A stretch of 64,000 bases of DNA from Haloplanus sp. XH21 (GTDB lineage Archaea > Halobacteriota > Halobacteria > Halobacteriales > Haloferacaceae), in the NCBI RefSeq assembly GCF_023276355.1, contig NZ_JALLPL010000001.1:1860001-1924000 (forward strand), read 5' to 3'. Position 1 is the stretch's first letter; every line of letters begins with the position of its first letter. The position numbers and the translations under genes were made by a program. The notes beneath the pieces were generated by a model. The model worked only from the letters and a program-made list of their open reading frames with translations. It ran no database searches and was not told the origin of the DNA. Shown here one piece after another: positions 28,291-38,724 of this stretch.

Positions 28291-29421
28291 TCAGAGTTCC
28301 TCGCGAGCGAGTTCGACCACACGCGTGATCTCACCGACGGAGGAGAGGTGGCCGGCGCCGACGGTGGCTTTCATCGCTCGGGCCGGCGCGCCCGTGAACA
28401 CCTTTGGGCCGACCGTGGCGACGGCATCGTCGCCGACGGAGACGATCCAGCCCGGCGCGTCGAACCGAAACGGGTCGAGACGCGGGGCGAACCCGTCGGT
28501 CTCGTCGTCGGCTTCCAGCGCGTGTCGCACGAGGCGACCGAGGTTCGTGGCGACGGTCCCTGCCTCGCGGATGGCGGCCGCGGCACTCGCGGGCACGGCG
28601 TCGCCGTCGGCGTCGACGACGCGAGCGGCGTCGCCGACCGCGAAGGTGCGGTCGTCGAGTCGGAGGTCGCCGCGCACGACGGGGCGGTCACCGCCGAGGG
28701 CGTCCGATCCGCGGATGCCGCCCGTCCAGACGAACGTGTCGTAGGGAACGCCGCTGTCGTCGAGTTCGACGGCCTCGCCGGTCGCCCCGGTCACGCGCGC
28801 ATCGGTTCGGACATCGACGCCGGCGGCGACGAGCGCGTCGCGGACGGCGGTCTGGAACGCCTCGGGGAAGGCGGGCGCGACCGAGTCCTGGCGTTCGAGC
28901 AGCGTCACGTCCACGTCGGCGTCGCGTTCGTCGGCGAGCGCCGCGAGTTCGCCGGCGACCTGGACGCCCGAGAGGCCGGCCCCGCCGACGACGATCCGAC
29001 CGTCGCGCTCGCAGGTGTCGAGGGCGTCCTCACGGATTTCCCGGGCGTGGTCGAGGCGTTTCAGCGGCAGGCCGTGGTCGGCGACGCCGGGGAGGTCGTA
29101 GAACGCCGTCTCGGCGCCGAGGCAGACCGCGGCGTAGTCGTAGTCGAGGACGCCGTCGGCGAGGCGGACGCGCCGGGCGTCGCGGTCGATACCCTCGACG
29201 CGGGTCGTGCGGACCGTCGCGCGGTCGAGCGCGTCGTCGAGGGGGACGGTGATGGCGTCGGCCACGGCGGGACGGCGGACGACGCGGTGGAGTTCGTGCT
29301 GCACGAGATGGGTGTCGGACTCGTCGACGACGACGATGTCGGCGGCGTCGGGGAGTCGAGATTCGAGGCGGTGAGCGAGAGTCAAGCCGGCGTAGCCGGC
29401 GCCGAGAACGACGACGCGCAT
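28291..29421 (-). CDS. NAD(P)/FAD-dependent oxidoreductase, NDH-2-like
   Basis: It has two dinucleotide-binding folds: FAD site MRVVVLGAGYAGLTLAHRL at the N-terminus and NAD(P) site IVVGGAGLSGVQVAGEL in the middle, with the FAD-closing motif RTFAVGDAARV. The pattern matches type II NADH:quinone dehydrogenases and sulfide:quinone reductases. The catalytic cysteines of SQR are not seen, so NDH-2-like is preferred. ATG 29421 is chosen, since eight upstream residues precede the Rossmann start. The TGA stop abuts palindrome F. Confidence 0.85.
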   Translation of the reverse strand: MRVVVLGAGYAGLTLAHRLESRLPDAADIVVVDESDTHLVQHELHRVVRRPAVADAITVPLDDALDRATVRTTRVEGIDRDARRVRLADGVLDYDYAAVCLGAETAFYDLPGVADHGLPLKRLDHAREIREDALDTCERDGRIVVGGAGLSGVQVAGELAALADERDADVDVTLLERQDSVAPAFPEAFQTAVRDALVAAGVDVRTDARVTGATGEAVELDDSGVPYDTFVWTGGIRGSDALGGDRPVVRGDLRLDDRTFAVGDAARVVDADGDAVPASAAAAIREAGTVATNLGRLVRHALEADDETDGFAPRLDPFRFDAPGWIVSVGDDAVATVGPKVFTGAPARAMKATVGAGHLSSVGEITRVVELAREEL

Positions 29422-29472
29422 ACCGAGGGTTGGACCGCAGGGCAAAGGACGTGTCGCCGACGGTGGGAGTCG

Positions 29473-30438
29473 TCAGAAGAGCGCTTCGCCGGGGCGGAGT
29501 TCGGCGGGGCCGCCGACCTCCCAGAGACGCGTTTCGACGCCGCAGTCGGCGACCGCGGATTCGACGCGGTCGACGTACTCCGCGGTGGTGTTGACGTAGA
29601 CGCTCGCGCCCGTGTCGGTCGAGAAGTAGACCGGGACGTCCTCCTTCCGGAGCGCGCGCACCGTGTTGAAGACGGCGATGGTGCGGGGTTGCCAGTACAC
29701 CCATCCCGAGGGGCCGGTCATCGTCGTCGCGGCGAGGGAGAGCGAGTCGTGTTCCGCGAGTTCGAACACGCGGTCGAAGTCGGCCGCACGGAGCGCGTCC
29801 TGCATCTCGACCATCTGGTCGTGGATGTGGGCCATCCGCGCCTGGAACATGTGGCTGTCGGCGGCCTCCTCGTGGGCCTGTTCGGTCTCCTTATAGGAAG
29901 GGACGAGCGCGGCGACGACCCGCAGGTCGTCTTCGAGGTCGGTGTCGATGCGCTCGGAGCGGCAGTCCTCGTCGTTGAGACCGGCGTGGAGATGCGAGAA
30001 CGCGCCCGTGACCGCGCGGGCCGCGGAGGACGACCCGCGGCGGGCGACGGTCGAAATCTCGGGGCGCGAGAGGTCGAGGCCGGCGGCCTCACACAGCGCC
30101 ATCGCGGCGGCGGCGAATCCGGACGACGACGAACCGAAGCCGACGTTGGACTCGAAGGAGTTCTCGCTCTCCAGGCGGACGGGGGCGTCGACGTCGGCCA
30201 GGTCGCGGACGTGGTCGACGACGGCGTCGATGCGTTCCGCGCCGCGCCCCTCGACGCGGTCGCCGTCGATCAGGTAGGTGTCCTCGTCGGTGTCGCCGAA
30301 CGCGACGGTCGTGGTGGTCCGACTGGGCGCCGTACAGACGCTGATGCTGTCGTGGTAGGGGAGGCGCAGGTCCGGGTCGCGCATCCCGTGGTATTTCACC
30401 AATCCCTGAATCGGGTGGGCCGTGGCGGTCGCCTTCAT
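29473..30438 (-). CDS. mvaD: Phosphomevalonate decarboxylase / diphosphomevalonate decarboxylase family (isoprenoid lipids)
   Basis: This GHMP-fold decarboxylase opens with ATAHPIQGLVKYHG and has the family loop NVGFGSSSSGFAAAAMA and RRGSSSAARAVTGAF. In Haloferax the orthologous family acts on mevalonate phosphate in the modified mevalonate pathway, and the same is expected here, feeding isopentenyl phosphate kinase and archaeal lipid synthesis. At 321 residues the length is normal. It lies 51 bp upstream of the NDH-2-like gene in the same direction; ubiquinone/menaquinone prenylation is a possible but unproven link. Confidence 0.88.
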   Translation of the reverse strand: MKATATAHPIQGLVKYHGMRDPDLRLPYHDSISVCTAPSRTTTTVAFGDTDEDTYLIDGDRVEGRGAERIDAVVDHVRDLADVDAPVRLESENSFESNVGFGSSSSGFAAAAMALCEAAGLDLSRPEISTVARRGSSSAARAVTGAFSHLHAGLNDEDCRSERIDTDLEDDLRVVAALVPSYKETEQAHEEAADSHMFQARMAHIHDQMVEMQDALRAADFDRVFELAEHDSLSLAATTMTGPSGWVYWQPRTIAVFNTVRALRKEDVPVYFSTDTGASVYVNTTAEYVDRVESAVADCGVETRLWEVGGPAELRPGEALF

Positions 30439-30550
30439 GCTCGGATGGGCGTCGGACGAGCGGATAAACGTCCCGGAACCGGGCGTTCCGTCTCGTCCGT
30501 CGCAGCCGCGAGCGGATCAGATATAAGCGACCCCGGTGCCATCGGCGTGT

Positions 30551-31423
30551 ATGCCGCGCGTGTCACGGCGGAGCGTCCTCGAAGCGTTGAGCGTCGCCGG
30601 TGCCGTCGCCGTCGCCGGGTGTGGCGGCGGGGCGGACGACGCGAACACGACGCCGACCCGGACCGCGACAGCGACGCCGACAGCGACGGCCACGCCGCGG
30701 GCCGCCCCGGGCGAGACGCTCGGCTTCGCCCGGCTGCTCGAACTGACGCCGGCCCATCCCGGGATGACCGCCGAGACGTTCGTCTGGGCGCGCTACGTCG
30801 ACGCCGCGGGCGTGTTGACCGCCGTCGAAGACGAGACGCTGCGGGGGCGCCTGCGGGACGGCTGGCTGGGATCGGGGCCGCCGCAGTACACCGACTCGGA
30901 CGCGTTCGAACTCGTTCACGTCCAGCCCGGCGGCCTCTCGAATCTGACCGTCGGGCGCGGCGATTTCGCCACGGCGACGGTCGTCGAGGGGCTGCGAGAC
31001 GACGGGTGGACACGCGTCGGCACCGCGGACGGCTTCGCGCGCCTCGAACGCGGCGGCTACACGATGGCCGTCGGCGACCGGTTCTGGGTGGTGGTGCAGG
31101 AGACCGAAGCAGGGCACGTCCAAGAACTGATCGAGGCCATCGACGCCGATCCGCTCAGCGGCTACCTGGGCGGGGTCGACGCCGAGGCGATTGCACGGGC
31201 GGGCGACGAACGGGGCAACTACCGCGTCCTCGAACGGGCGGTCGGCGAGGAGGGGTACGCGGCGGGAATCGCCGTCGACCACGCCGCGTACCGCGTGCCC
31301 GTCGGCGTCATGCAGTACGGGACGGGACGCGACTCACCGACGTGGAAGCGAGTCGAACACCGGTTCGAGCATCGGATCGTCGGCGAGGTGCGGAGTGCGG
31401 AGTTCGGTGACGACTTCCGCTAG
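30551..31423 (+). CDS. Haloarchaeal lipoprotein with Tat-type signal
   Basis: The start SRRSVLEALSVAG is a twin-arginine signal, and AVAGC supplies a lipobox cysteine at about residue 24. A Thr/Pro/Ala-rich linker typical of surface lipoproteins precedes a soluble domain of about 240 residues that I do not recognise. ATG 30551 is chosen over 30536 because it lies 28 bp from a GATATAAG box at 30519-30526. It is expected to be folded in the cytosol, exported by Tat and lipid-anchored outside. Confidence 0.8.
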   Translation: MPRVSRRSVLEALSVAGAVAVAGCGGGADDANTTPTRTATATPTATATPRAAPGETLGFARLLELTPAHPGMTAETFVWARYVDAAGVLTAVEDETLRGRLRDGWLGSGPPQYTDSDAFELVHVQPGGLSNLTVGRGDFATATVVEGLRDDGWTRVGTADGFARLERGGYTMAVGDRFWVVVQETEAGHVQELIEAIDADPLSGYLGGVDAEAIARAGDERGNYRVLERAVGEEGYAAGIAVDHAAYRVPVGVMQYGTGRDSPTWKRVEHRFEHRIVGEVRSAEFGDDFR

Positions 31424-31477
31424 CCGGGAGTCGCCACGGCCGACGGTTTAAATATCCCGTCGCCGTACACGTCTGGT

Positions 31478-32086
31478 ATGACCTCCGAGAGCGGAGAGGC
31501 CGACACCGAGAGCGGCGCCGACACCGCAGCGGAGGCGGACCACGCGGTGATCCTCGACTACTTGCCGCACGGACGGCCGAGCGACGACCGCCCGCAGTAC
31601 AAGAAGTCGCCGCTGGCGTACGCCCTCGGGGAATCGGAGTTCCAGCTGCTCGAACTCACGCTCGACGACGACGCCGACGTGGGTATCGGTGACCGCGTCG
31701 TAATCGGACCGGCGGAGGAGCGCGAGGCGGTCGAGCGCGTTCGCGACGTGGACCACGACGACCTGTCGAACGCCGCTCGCTCGGAACTCGACTACGCGGT
31801 CAAAGACATCGTCGAGCGTCACGAACGGCGGTTCGTCGACTTCTACAACGACGCCCAGCCGATCACGCTCCGTCTGCACCAGCTCAACCTGCTTCCCGGC
31901 ATCGGGAAGAAACTCCGCAACGATGTCCTCGACGAGCGCAAGCGCGCGCCCTTCGAGAGCTTCGACGACCTCGAGGAGCGCATCGCCGGACTCCACGATC
32001 CGAAAGGCGTCCTCGTCGATCGGATTCTCGAAGAGCTCCGGGACGAGGACCTCAAGTACCGGACGTTCGTCGAGCGCGAGGAGTGA
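31478..32086 (+). CDS. DUF655 family protein
   Basis: The 202-residue protein has an acidic leader, a small beta domain (HAVILDYLPHGRP...) and a helix-hairpin-helix segment LRLHQLNLLPGIGKKLRNDV, predicting nucleic-acid binding. DUF655 is archaeal and frequently sits next to ksgA, as here, suggesting a role in rRNA maturation or ribosome assembly. ATG 31478 lies 28 bp from a TTTAAATAT box at 31446-31454. It is followed 60 bp later by ksgA, which has its own promoter. Confidence 0.88.
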   Translation: MTSESGEADTESGADTAAEADHAVILDYLPHGRPSDDRPQYKKSPLAYALGESEFQLLELTLDDDADVGIGDRVVIGPAEEREAVERVRDVDHDDLSNAARSELDYAVKDIVERHERRFVDFYNDAQPITLRLHQLNLLPGIGKKLRNDVLDERKRAPFESFDDLEERIAGLHDPKGVLVDRILEELRDEDLKYRTFVEREE

Positions 32087-32146
32087 TCGAATGAGCGGGA
32101 CGTGGGAAGCGGGAAATTTACCCGGGGTCGCGCGCTATCGAAGACG

Positions 32147-33001
32147 ATGACAGCGGGACAGGCGTCGCGCGACCCGGATCGACTGCTCGACCGGGCAGGG
32201 GTGAGTGGCAACCCCGACCGCGACCAGCATTTCCTCGTCGACGAGCGCGTTCTCGACCGGCTCCCCACCCACCTTCCGGCGGACGCCGACCGGAGTCACG
32301 TGCTCGAAATCGGCGGCGGCACGGGCGCGCTCACGGACCGTCTGCTAGCGACGAGCGACCGCGTGACGGTCGTCGAACGCGACCCCGACCTCGCGGCCTT
32401 CCTCCGCGACGAGTTCGCCGCCGCCATCGCGGACGATCGGTTGACCGTGATCGAGGGCGACGCCCTCGAGGTCGATCTGCCGGACGCGACCGCGAGCATC
32501 TCGAATCTGCCCTACGGCGTCTCCAGTGAGATCACGTTTCGACTGCTACCGCTCGGGATTCCGACCGTCCTCATGTTCCAGCGGGAGTTCGCCGAGCGGA
32601 TGGCCGCCGAGCCGGATACGGCCGAGTACGGCCGCCTCTCGGTGAGCGCCCAGCATTACGCCGAAGTCGAGGTGGTAGAGACGGTGCCGCCGACGGCGTT
32701 CTCCCCGCCGCCGGCCGTCGACAGCGCCATCGTGCGGACGACACCGCGCGATCCCGACTACAAAGTCGAGGACGAAGAGTTCTTCCTGCGGTTCGTGAAG
32801 GCCGTGTTCACCCAGCGCCGCAAGACGCTGCGAAACGCCGTCCGCAACACCGTTCACATCTCCGGGATCGAGGATCCGGACGCGGTGGTCGACGCGGCGG
32901 GTGAGGCGCTCATGTCGAAGCGGGCGGGCGAGTTGGCTCCGGACGAGTTCGCGGCGCTCGCCAGCCTCGCCGCCGAGGGGGATGGCCGCTCCGATGGCTG
33001 A
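32147..33001 (+). CDS. rsmA: 16S rRNA dimethyladenosine transferase (KsgA/RsmA)
   Basis: It dimethylates two adjacent adenosines in the 3'-terminal hairpin of 16S rRNA. SAM-site motifs are DQHFLVDERV, VLEIGGGTGALT, VVERDPDL and the catalytic NLPYGVSSE. A short C-terminal helical domain completes the 284 residues. ATG 32147 is preferred to upstream starts because of the AAATTTACC box at 32114-32122. Its stop overlaps the start region of the mscS-type gene. Confidence 0.95.
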   Translation: MTAGQASRDPDRLLDRAGVSGNPDRDQHFLVDERVLDRLPTHLPADADRSHVLEIGGGTGALTDRLLATSDRVTVVERDPDLAAFLRDEFAAAIADDRLTVIEGDALEVDLPDATASISNLPYGVSSEITFRLLPLGIPTVLMFQREFAERMAAEPDTAEYGRLSVSAQHYAEVEVVETVPPTAFSPPPAVDSAIVRTTPRDPDYKVEDEEFFLRFVKAVFTQRRKTLRNAVRNTVHISGIEDPDAVVDAAGEALMSKRAGELAPDEFAALASLAAEGDGRSDG

Positions 33002-34112
33002 TCTCTCAGCGGTGACCGGCGGGACGTTCCTCGGCCGGTTCGTCGCGACGGTCGTCGTCGTCACCGTCGTCCTGCTGGTTCGGTACGCCGCACGAAAGTG
33101 GCGGAAGGGCCGCAAAGACACGGGGGAAAGCACGGCGCCGAAGCTCGCGGTGTCGGCCGGCATCACCCTGATTACGGCGGGCGGCATCGTGGCCGTCGTG
33201 CTCCTGTGGGATCTGGTCGACCCGCTGGCGCGCTCCTACCGGAACCTCGGCTTGCAGGACGTCGCCGGCCGCGTGTTGCTCGGCATCGTTGTGTTGGCAT
33301 CGACGTACGCGCTGACCGGCTTCGTCGGACAGATCATCGGGGAGTTCACGGGCAAGCGATCGGCCGTCAGCGAACACCAGCGCGAGATCGTCTACCGACT
33401 GACGCAGGTGTCGCTGTACACGCTCGCGATTCTCGTCGTCGTCGGCCTGTTCACGCGTGACCTGGGCAACCTCCTCGTCGGGGCTGGCTTTCTCGGCATC
33501 GTCGTCGGGATGGCCGCCCGACAGACGCTCGGGGCGGTGCTCGCTGGCTTCGTCCTCATGTTCTCCCGGCCGTTCGAGATCGGTGACTGGATCGAAATCG
33601 GCGAACGGGAGGGCATCGTCACCGACATCACGGTCGTCACCACGCGCATCCAGACGTTCGACGGGGAGTACGTGATGCTTCCGAACGACGAGGTGAACGC
33701 CCAGCCGATAACGAACCGGACGCGCAAGGGACGCCTCCGCATCGAGGTAGAGGTCGGCGTCGACTACGACACCAACCCCGGGAACGCCGCCGAGATCGCC
33801 CGCGACGCAGTGAAAGGGTTGGACGAAATCCTGCAGGTGCCGACCCCGCAGGTCGTGGCCAAGCGGTTCGGCGATTCGGCCATCATCCTGGGGGTACGCG
33901 TCTGGATCGACAACCCGAGCGCTCGTCGGCGGTGGCGGGCGCGCACAGCGGTCATCGAAGCGGTTACCGCCGCCTTCGACGAGGAGGGAATCAAGATTCC
34001 GTTCCCGCAGCGCGAACTCATGGGGCGGACCGAAGAGGGCGGACTAGCTATCGCGGGCGGCGAACCGCAGGCGGCGCCGACGCCCGACGGCGACGGGCAG
34101 ACCCGTGACTAA
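32994..34112 (+). CDS. MscS-family mechanosensitive channel
   Basis: Three to four hydrophobic helices precede the pore helix (LVGAGFLGIVVGMAARQTLGAVLAGF) and the beta domain (FEIGDWIEIGEREGIVTDI, VMLPNDEVNAQPI). The protein should open under membrane tension and protect against osmotic downshock, a plausible need in a halophile. It overlaps rsmA by 8 bp if ATG 32994 is used; ATG 32982 is the alternative. It overlaps the downstream methyltransferase by 8 bp. Confidence 0.92.
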   Translation: MADLSAVTGGTFLGRFVATVVVVTVVLLVRYAARKWRKGRKDTGESTAPKLAVSAGITLITAGGIVAVVLLWDLVDPLARSYRNLGLQDVAGRVLLGIVVLASTYALTGFVGQIIGEFTGKRSAVSEHQREIVYRLTQVSLYTLAILVVVGLFTRDLGNLLVGAGFLGIVVGMAARQTLGAVLAGFVLMFSRPFEIGDWIEIGEREGIVTDITVVTTRIQTFDGEYVMLPNDEVNAQPITNRTRKGRLRIEVEVGVDYDTNPGNAAEIARDAVKGLDEILQVPTPQVVAKRFGDSAIILGVRVWIDNPSARRRWRARTAVIEAVTAAFDEEGIKIPFPQRELMGRTEEGGLAIAGGEPQAAPTPDGDGQTRD

Positions 34113-34698
34113 CGACTCCGTGGACGACACGACCGCTGCCCTCGCCGACCGCCGGGGGATGGAGACAGCGGTGTATCAACCGGCGGAGGATTCTCGACTG
34201 CTCGCCGAGGCCGCCATCGAACACGCCCGCGGGCGGGCGCTGGAAGTCGGCACCGGATCGGGATGGGTCGCCGAACGCATCGCAACCGAGACGGACGCCG
34301 ACGTGGTCGCCAGCGACTACAACCCGGCGGCCTGCCGGCAGGCCCGCGACCGAGGCGTGCCCGCGGTCCGGGCGAACCTCGTCGAACCGTTTCGGGCCAA
34401 CAGCTTCGACACCGTCGCGTTCAACCCGCCCTACCTCCCGACCGACCCCGAAAACGAGTGGGAGGACTGGATGGAGCGGGCGCTGTCGGGTGGCGAATCC
34501 GGCCGAGCCGTCATCGTCCCTTTCCTCGACACCGTGGGTCGCATCCTCCGTCCCGACGGTGCCGTCCTCCTGCTCGTCAGCAGTCTGACGGGCTTCGACG
34601 CCGTCGTCGACCGCGCCGAGCGCAACGGGTTCGCCGTCTCGACGGTGCGCGAGGAGTCGTACCCCTTCGAGACGCTGTCGATCCTCCGTCTGGAATAA
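34105..34698 (+). CDS. HemK2/Mtq2-type protein methyltransferase
   Basis: The 197-residue class I SAM methyltransferase has LEVGTGSGWVAE, ASDYNPAA and the catalytic NPPYLP. This matches the HemK2/Mtq2 group that methylates the GGQ glutamine of release factor aRF1, with a Trm112-type partner expected elsewhere. A GTG start overlaps the end of the mscS-type gene, so it is likely translated from the same message (DUF655-rsmA-mscS-hemK2). Confidence 0.9.
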   Translation: MTNDSVDDTTAALADRRGMETAVYQPAEDSRLLAEAAIEHARGRALEVGTGSGWVAERIATETDADVVASDYNPAACRQARDRGVPAVRANLVEPFRANSFDTVAFNPPYLPTDPENEWEDWMERALSGGESGRAVIVPFLDTVGRILRPDGAVLLLVSSLTGFDAVVDRAERNGFAVSTVREESYPFETLSILRLE

Positions 34699-34738
34699 CT
34701 GATGGGCATATATAGGTTTAGCAAATATTAAGCAACGG

Positions 34739-34759
34739 CATTACCAAGTATCGGTAATG
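34739..34759 (+). promoter_or_regulatory. Perfect 7-bp inverted repeat covering the metE start codon
   Basis: CATTACC (34739-34745) and GGTAATG (34753-34759) are exact complements around a 7-bp spacer, and the last ATG is the start codon. A TATA-like AAATATTA lies at 34723-34730, so the repeat covers the expected transcription start of a leaderless mRNA. It is a candidate repressor operator for methionine control. Confidence 0.55.
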
Positions 34760-35749
34760 ACCGAACTGGTCGCCACGACACCGGGACTGTATCCGCTCCC
34801 CGACTGGGCGAAAGACGAACTGTCGGACCTGAAGGGACACCAGAAAGGAGACCTCATCAGCGGCGACGAGGGCGGCGAAATCGTCGACGCCTACCAGCGC
34901 GCGCGGACCGAAGTCGTCGACGCGCAGGTCGACGCCCGCCTCGACCGCATCGTCGAGGGACAGCTCCGGTGGGACGACATGCTCGCCCACCCCCTGACCG
35001 TCCACGACAACGTCGAGACGGGCGGCATCGTCCGCTACTACGACAACAACAACTTCTACCGCGATCCGCAGGTGCAGGGCGAACTCACCGCGTCGGGCGA
35101 CGTGGCTGCCGAGTTGGAGAGCGTCGACGCCGACGCCGACGAATTACAGGCGGTCCTCCCCGGTCCGTACTCGCTCGCCGACCTCGCGACCGACGAGTTC
35201 TACGGCGACGAGGCCGGCTTCCTCGACGCCATCGCCGACTTCCTCGTGGGCGAAATCGAGCAGTTCCCGGCCCACGAGACGCTGTTCCTGCTCGAACCGT
35301 CGCTGGTCGAGAACGAACCCGCAGACGACGCGAACGAACACGCGAGCGAGGTCATCGACCGCGTGGCCGCCGCGACGGACGCGAACGTCGTCGTCCACAC
35401 CTACTGGGGTGCGGTTCCGGAGCGAACGTACGCTCACCTGATGGACGCGGATGTCGACGCTATCGGCTTCGACTTCGTGACCGACGCCGACGAGTCGCTC
35501 TACAACATCAACGAGTACGGCACGAAAGACGCGATCGCGATGGGCCTGGTCGACGGCCAGAACACGCTGGTCGAGTCGCCCGAAACCATCCGTGACCGCG
35601 TCGACTGGGTGCTCGAGAACACGCACACCGACTTCGACCTCGCCTACCTCACCTCCAACACGGAACTGTTCTACCTGCCCGTGAACAAGTTCGAGGCCAA
35701 ACTCGGCGCGTTGGGTGACGCCGCGACGCTCGCGGAGGTGGACGCATGA
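34757..35749 (+). CDS. MetE-like methionine synthase, first (N-terminal-type) protein
   Basis: The 330-residue TIM barrel is related to cobalamin-independent methionine synthase (TTPGLYPLPDW, LQAVLPGPYSLA, YLTSNTELFYLP). It lacks the complete zinc-ligand set of the catalytic half and is paired with a second MetE-like protein that starts in an ATGA overlap. Archaeal MetE cores use methyl donors other than folate polyglutamates; the donor is not known here. Its promoter carries an inverted repeat over the start codon. Confidence 0.85.
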   Translation: MTELVATTPGLYPLPDWAKDELSDLKGHQKGDLISGDEGGEIVDAYQRARTEVVDAQVDARLDRIVEGQLRWDDMLAHPLTVHDNVETGGIVRYYDNNNFYRDPQVQGELTASGDVAAELESVDADADELQAVLPGPYSLADLATDEFYGDEAGFLDAIADFLVGEIEQFPAHETLFLLEPSLVENEPADDANEHASEVIDRVAAATDANVVVHTYWGAVPERTYAHLMDADVDAIGFDFVTDADESLYNINEYGTKDAIAMGLVDGQNTLVESPETIRDRVDWVLENTHTDFDLAYLTSNTELFYLPVNKFEAKLGALGDAATLAEVDA

Positions 35750-36796
35750 GCGACAACCGCGAGCAGTTCCGTCCCGACGACCACGCCAACGAACACTTCC
35801 TGCTCACCTCCATCGTCGGCAGTTACCCCAAGCCCAAGTGGCTCAACCGGGTGTCCGACCTGGCCGACGACCCCGACTCGAAGTTCACCGACGAGCATCT
35901 CCACGAGGCCCACGACGACGCCTGCCGCGTCATCGTCGACGAACACGAGCGAACGGGGCTCGACACCGTCTCCGACGGCGAGATGCGCCGCAACGAGATG
36001 GTGGAGTTCTTCGCCGACCGCATCGACGGCTACGAGTTCAACGGGCCCGTCAAGGTCTGGGGCCACAACTACTTCGATAAGCCCTCCGTCGTCGACGACG
36101 TCGAGTACGCCGAGTCGTGGCTGGTCGACGAGTTCGAGTTCACGAAAGACGCCGCCAGCAAGCCGGTCAAGGTTCCCATCACGGGCCCCTACACGCTGGC
36201 GAGTTGGTCGTTCAACGAGGCCTACGACGACGACGCCGAACTCTCCTACGCCCTCGCGGACCTCGTGAACGAAGAAATCGAGGCGCTGGTCGACGCCGGC
36301 GCGCGCTACATCCAGATCGACGAACCCGCGCTGGCGACGACGCCGGACGATCACGCCATCGTCGGCGAATGCCTGGAACGCATCGTCGCGGGTCTGCCCG
36401 ACGACGTGCGCATCGGCCTCCACGTCTGTTACGGCGACTACTCTCGCATCTACCCCGAACTGCTCGACTACCCCATCGACGAGTTCGACCTGGAACTCTG
36501 CAACGGTGACTACGAGCAGATCGACGTCTTCACCGATCCCGAATTCACCACCGACCTGGCGCTCGGCGTCGTCGACGTTCACACGACGGACGTCGAGAGC
36601 GTCGAGGAGATCAAGGAGAACATCAAACAGGGCTTCAAGGTCGTGCCACCGGAGCGCCTGACCGTCAGCCCCGACTGCGGCGTGAAACTCCTGCCGCGGG
36701 AGGTCGCCCGCCAGAAGATCGAGAACATGGTCACCGCGACCCGCGAGATCGAGGCCGAACTCGACGCGGGCGAGATCGACATCGAGGCGCCGGAAG

Positions 36797-36810
<14 letters not shown>
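35746..36810 (+). CDS. metE: Methionine synthase, MetE C-terminal (catalytic) type
   Basis: The 354-residue zinc TIM barrel transfers a methyl group to homocysteine. Visible zinc-site residues are His and Cys in GLHVCYGDY and Cys in VSPDCGVKLLP; the substrate region is QIDEPALATTPDD. With the preceding protein it forms a split MetE. It is translationally coupled to the upstream gene by an ATGA overlap. The product would feed the SAM synthetase at 17.8-19.0 kb. Confidence 0.9.
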
Positions 36811-36941
<131 letters not shown>

Positions 36942-36949
36942 CGTTGGGA

Positions 36950-36982
<33 letters not shown>

Positions 36983-37030
36983 ATTTGTGCGCACTTCTTT
37001 GGGACTTTCGTGAGGGTGTGGGTTCCCCGA

Positions 37031-37985
<955 letters not shown>

Positions 37986-37992
37986 CGCTCGC

Positions 37993-38712
37993 TCACGCTG
38001 GCGTTGCCCGCGACGACGACGCGTAGCGACGGTGGGCTTCGCGGGCACCGGCGGCGAGAAGGACGCCGCCCACGAGCGCCAGCAGGCCGCCTCGGATACC
38101 GACGGGGATGGTGCCGACGACGTTCCAGCCGGCGACAACGCCGAGGACAAATCCGACCTGGAGGAGGCCGACTGCACCGAGTGCGTACCGCCGGGTCGTC
38201 GCATATAGCGATCCCACCGCAGCCGTCTCGGCGGCGGCGTGGACAGCGAGGACGGCCGCGCCGGCGACACCGAGAGCGGCGTCGGCGGCGTAGAGCGTCG
38301 CGAGGGCGATTCCTTCGAGCGCGCGGTGAAGCGTCACCGCGCCGAGGGCGGCGTCCGCACAGACGCCACAGTCGGAGAGGCCGCCGTCTCGCCCGAATAC
38401 CACGATGCCGATGCCGGCGACGACACCGACGGCCGCCACAGCCATTGCCTCGTCGAGTGCGAACGCGACGGAGAGTCCACCGAGTCCGACAAGGAGGAGC
38501 GGAACCGCGCCGTCGAGCGACATCCGGAAGCGGCCCGTGACAGCAAGGACGAAGCCGCCGCCGATTAGACTGGCGCCGACAGAGGCAGCAACGACCGCCG
38601 GAAAGACGAGACCGGACGCGACCGCCGATTCGGTACCGTGGGCGATCGTCGGCGTCGCCGACGCGATAAGGGCCGTACCGACAACGGTGAGGCGCGGGGA
38701 GTGACGATGCAT
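37993..38712 (-). CDS. Multi-helix membrane protein, ZIP-transporter-like
   Basis: The 239-residue protein has a signal-like first helix and about seven hydrophobic segments. Helices four and five carry HRALEGIALA and HAAAETAAVG, reminiscent of the paired HxxxEG metal sites of ZIP transporters, and CGVC sits in the preceding loop. A metal transport role is inferred and is weak. It is the last gene of the amine oxidase-amt-glnK operon (12-bp gap after glnK). Its stop lies at the junction with the truncated tnpB, so the last few residues may have been altered. Confidence 0.6.
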   Translation of the reverse strand: MHRHSPRLTVVGTALIASATPTIAHGTESAVASGLVFPAVVAASVGASLIGGGFVLAVTGRFRMSLDGAVPLLLVGLGGLSVAFALDEAMAVAAVGVVAGIGIVVFGRDGGLSDCGVCADAALGAVTLHRALEGIALATLYAADAALGVAGAAVLAVHAAAETAAVGSLYATTRRYALGAVGLLQVGFVLGVVAGWNVVGTIPVGIRGGLLALVGGVLLAAGAREAHRRYASSSRATPA

Positions 38713-38724
38713 GTGGGACGGCGG

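Noticed and set aside
28027-31410. Open frame of over 1,100 codons on the plus strand across several minus-strand genes
   Set aside because: It runs antisense to the NDH-like and mvaD genes and crosses palindrome F; its composition is Arg/Val-rich shadow translation with no domain.
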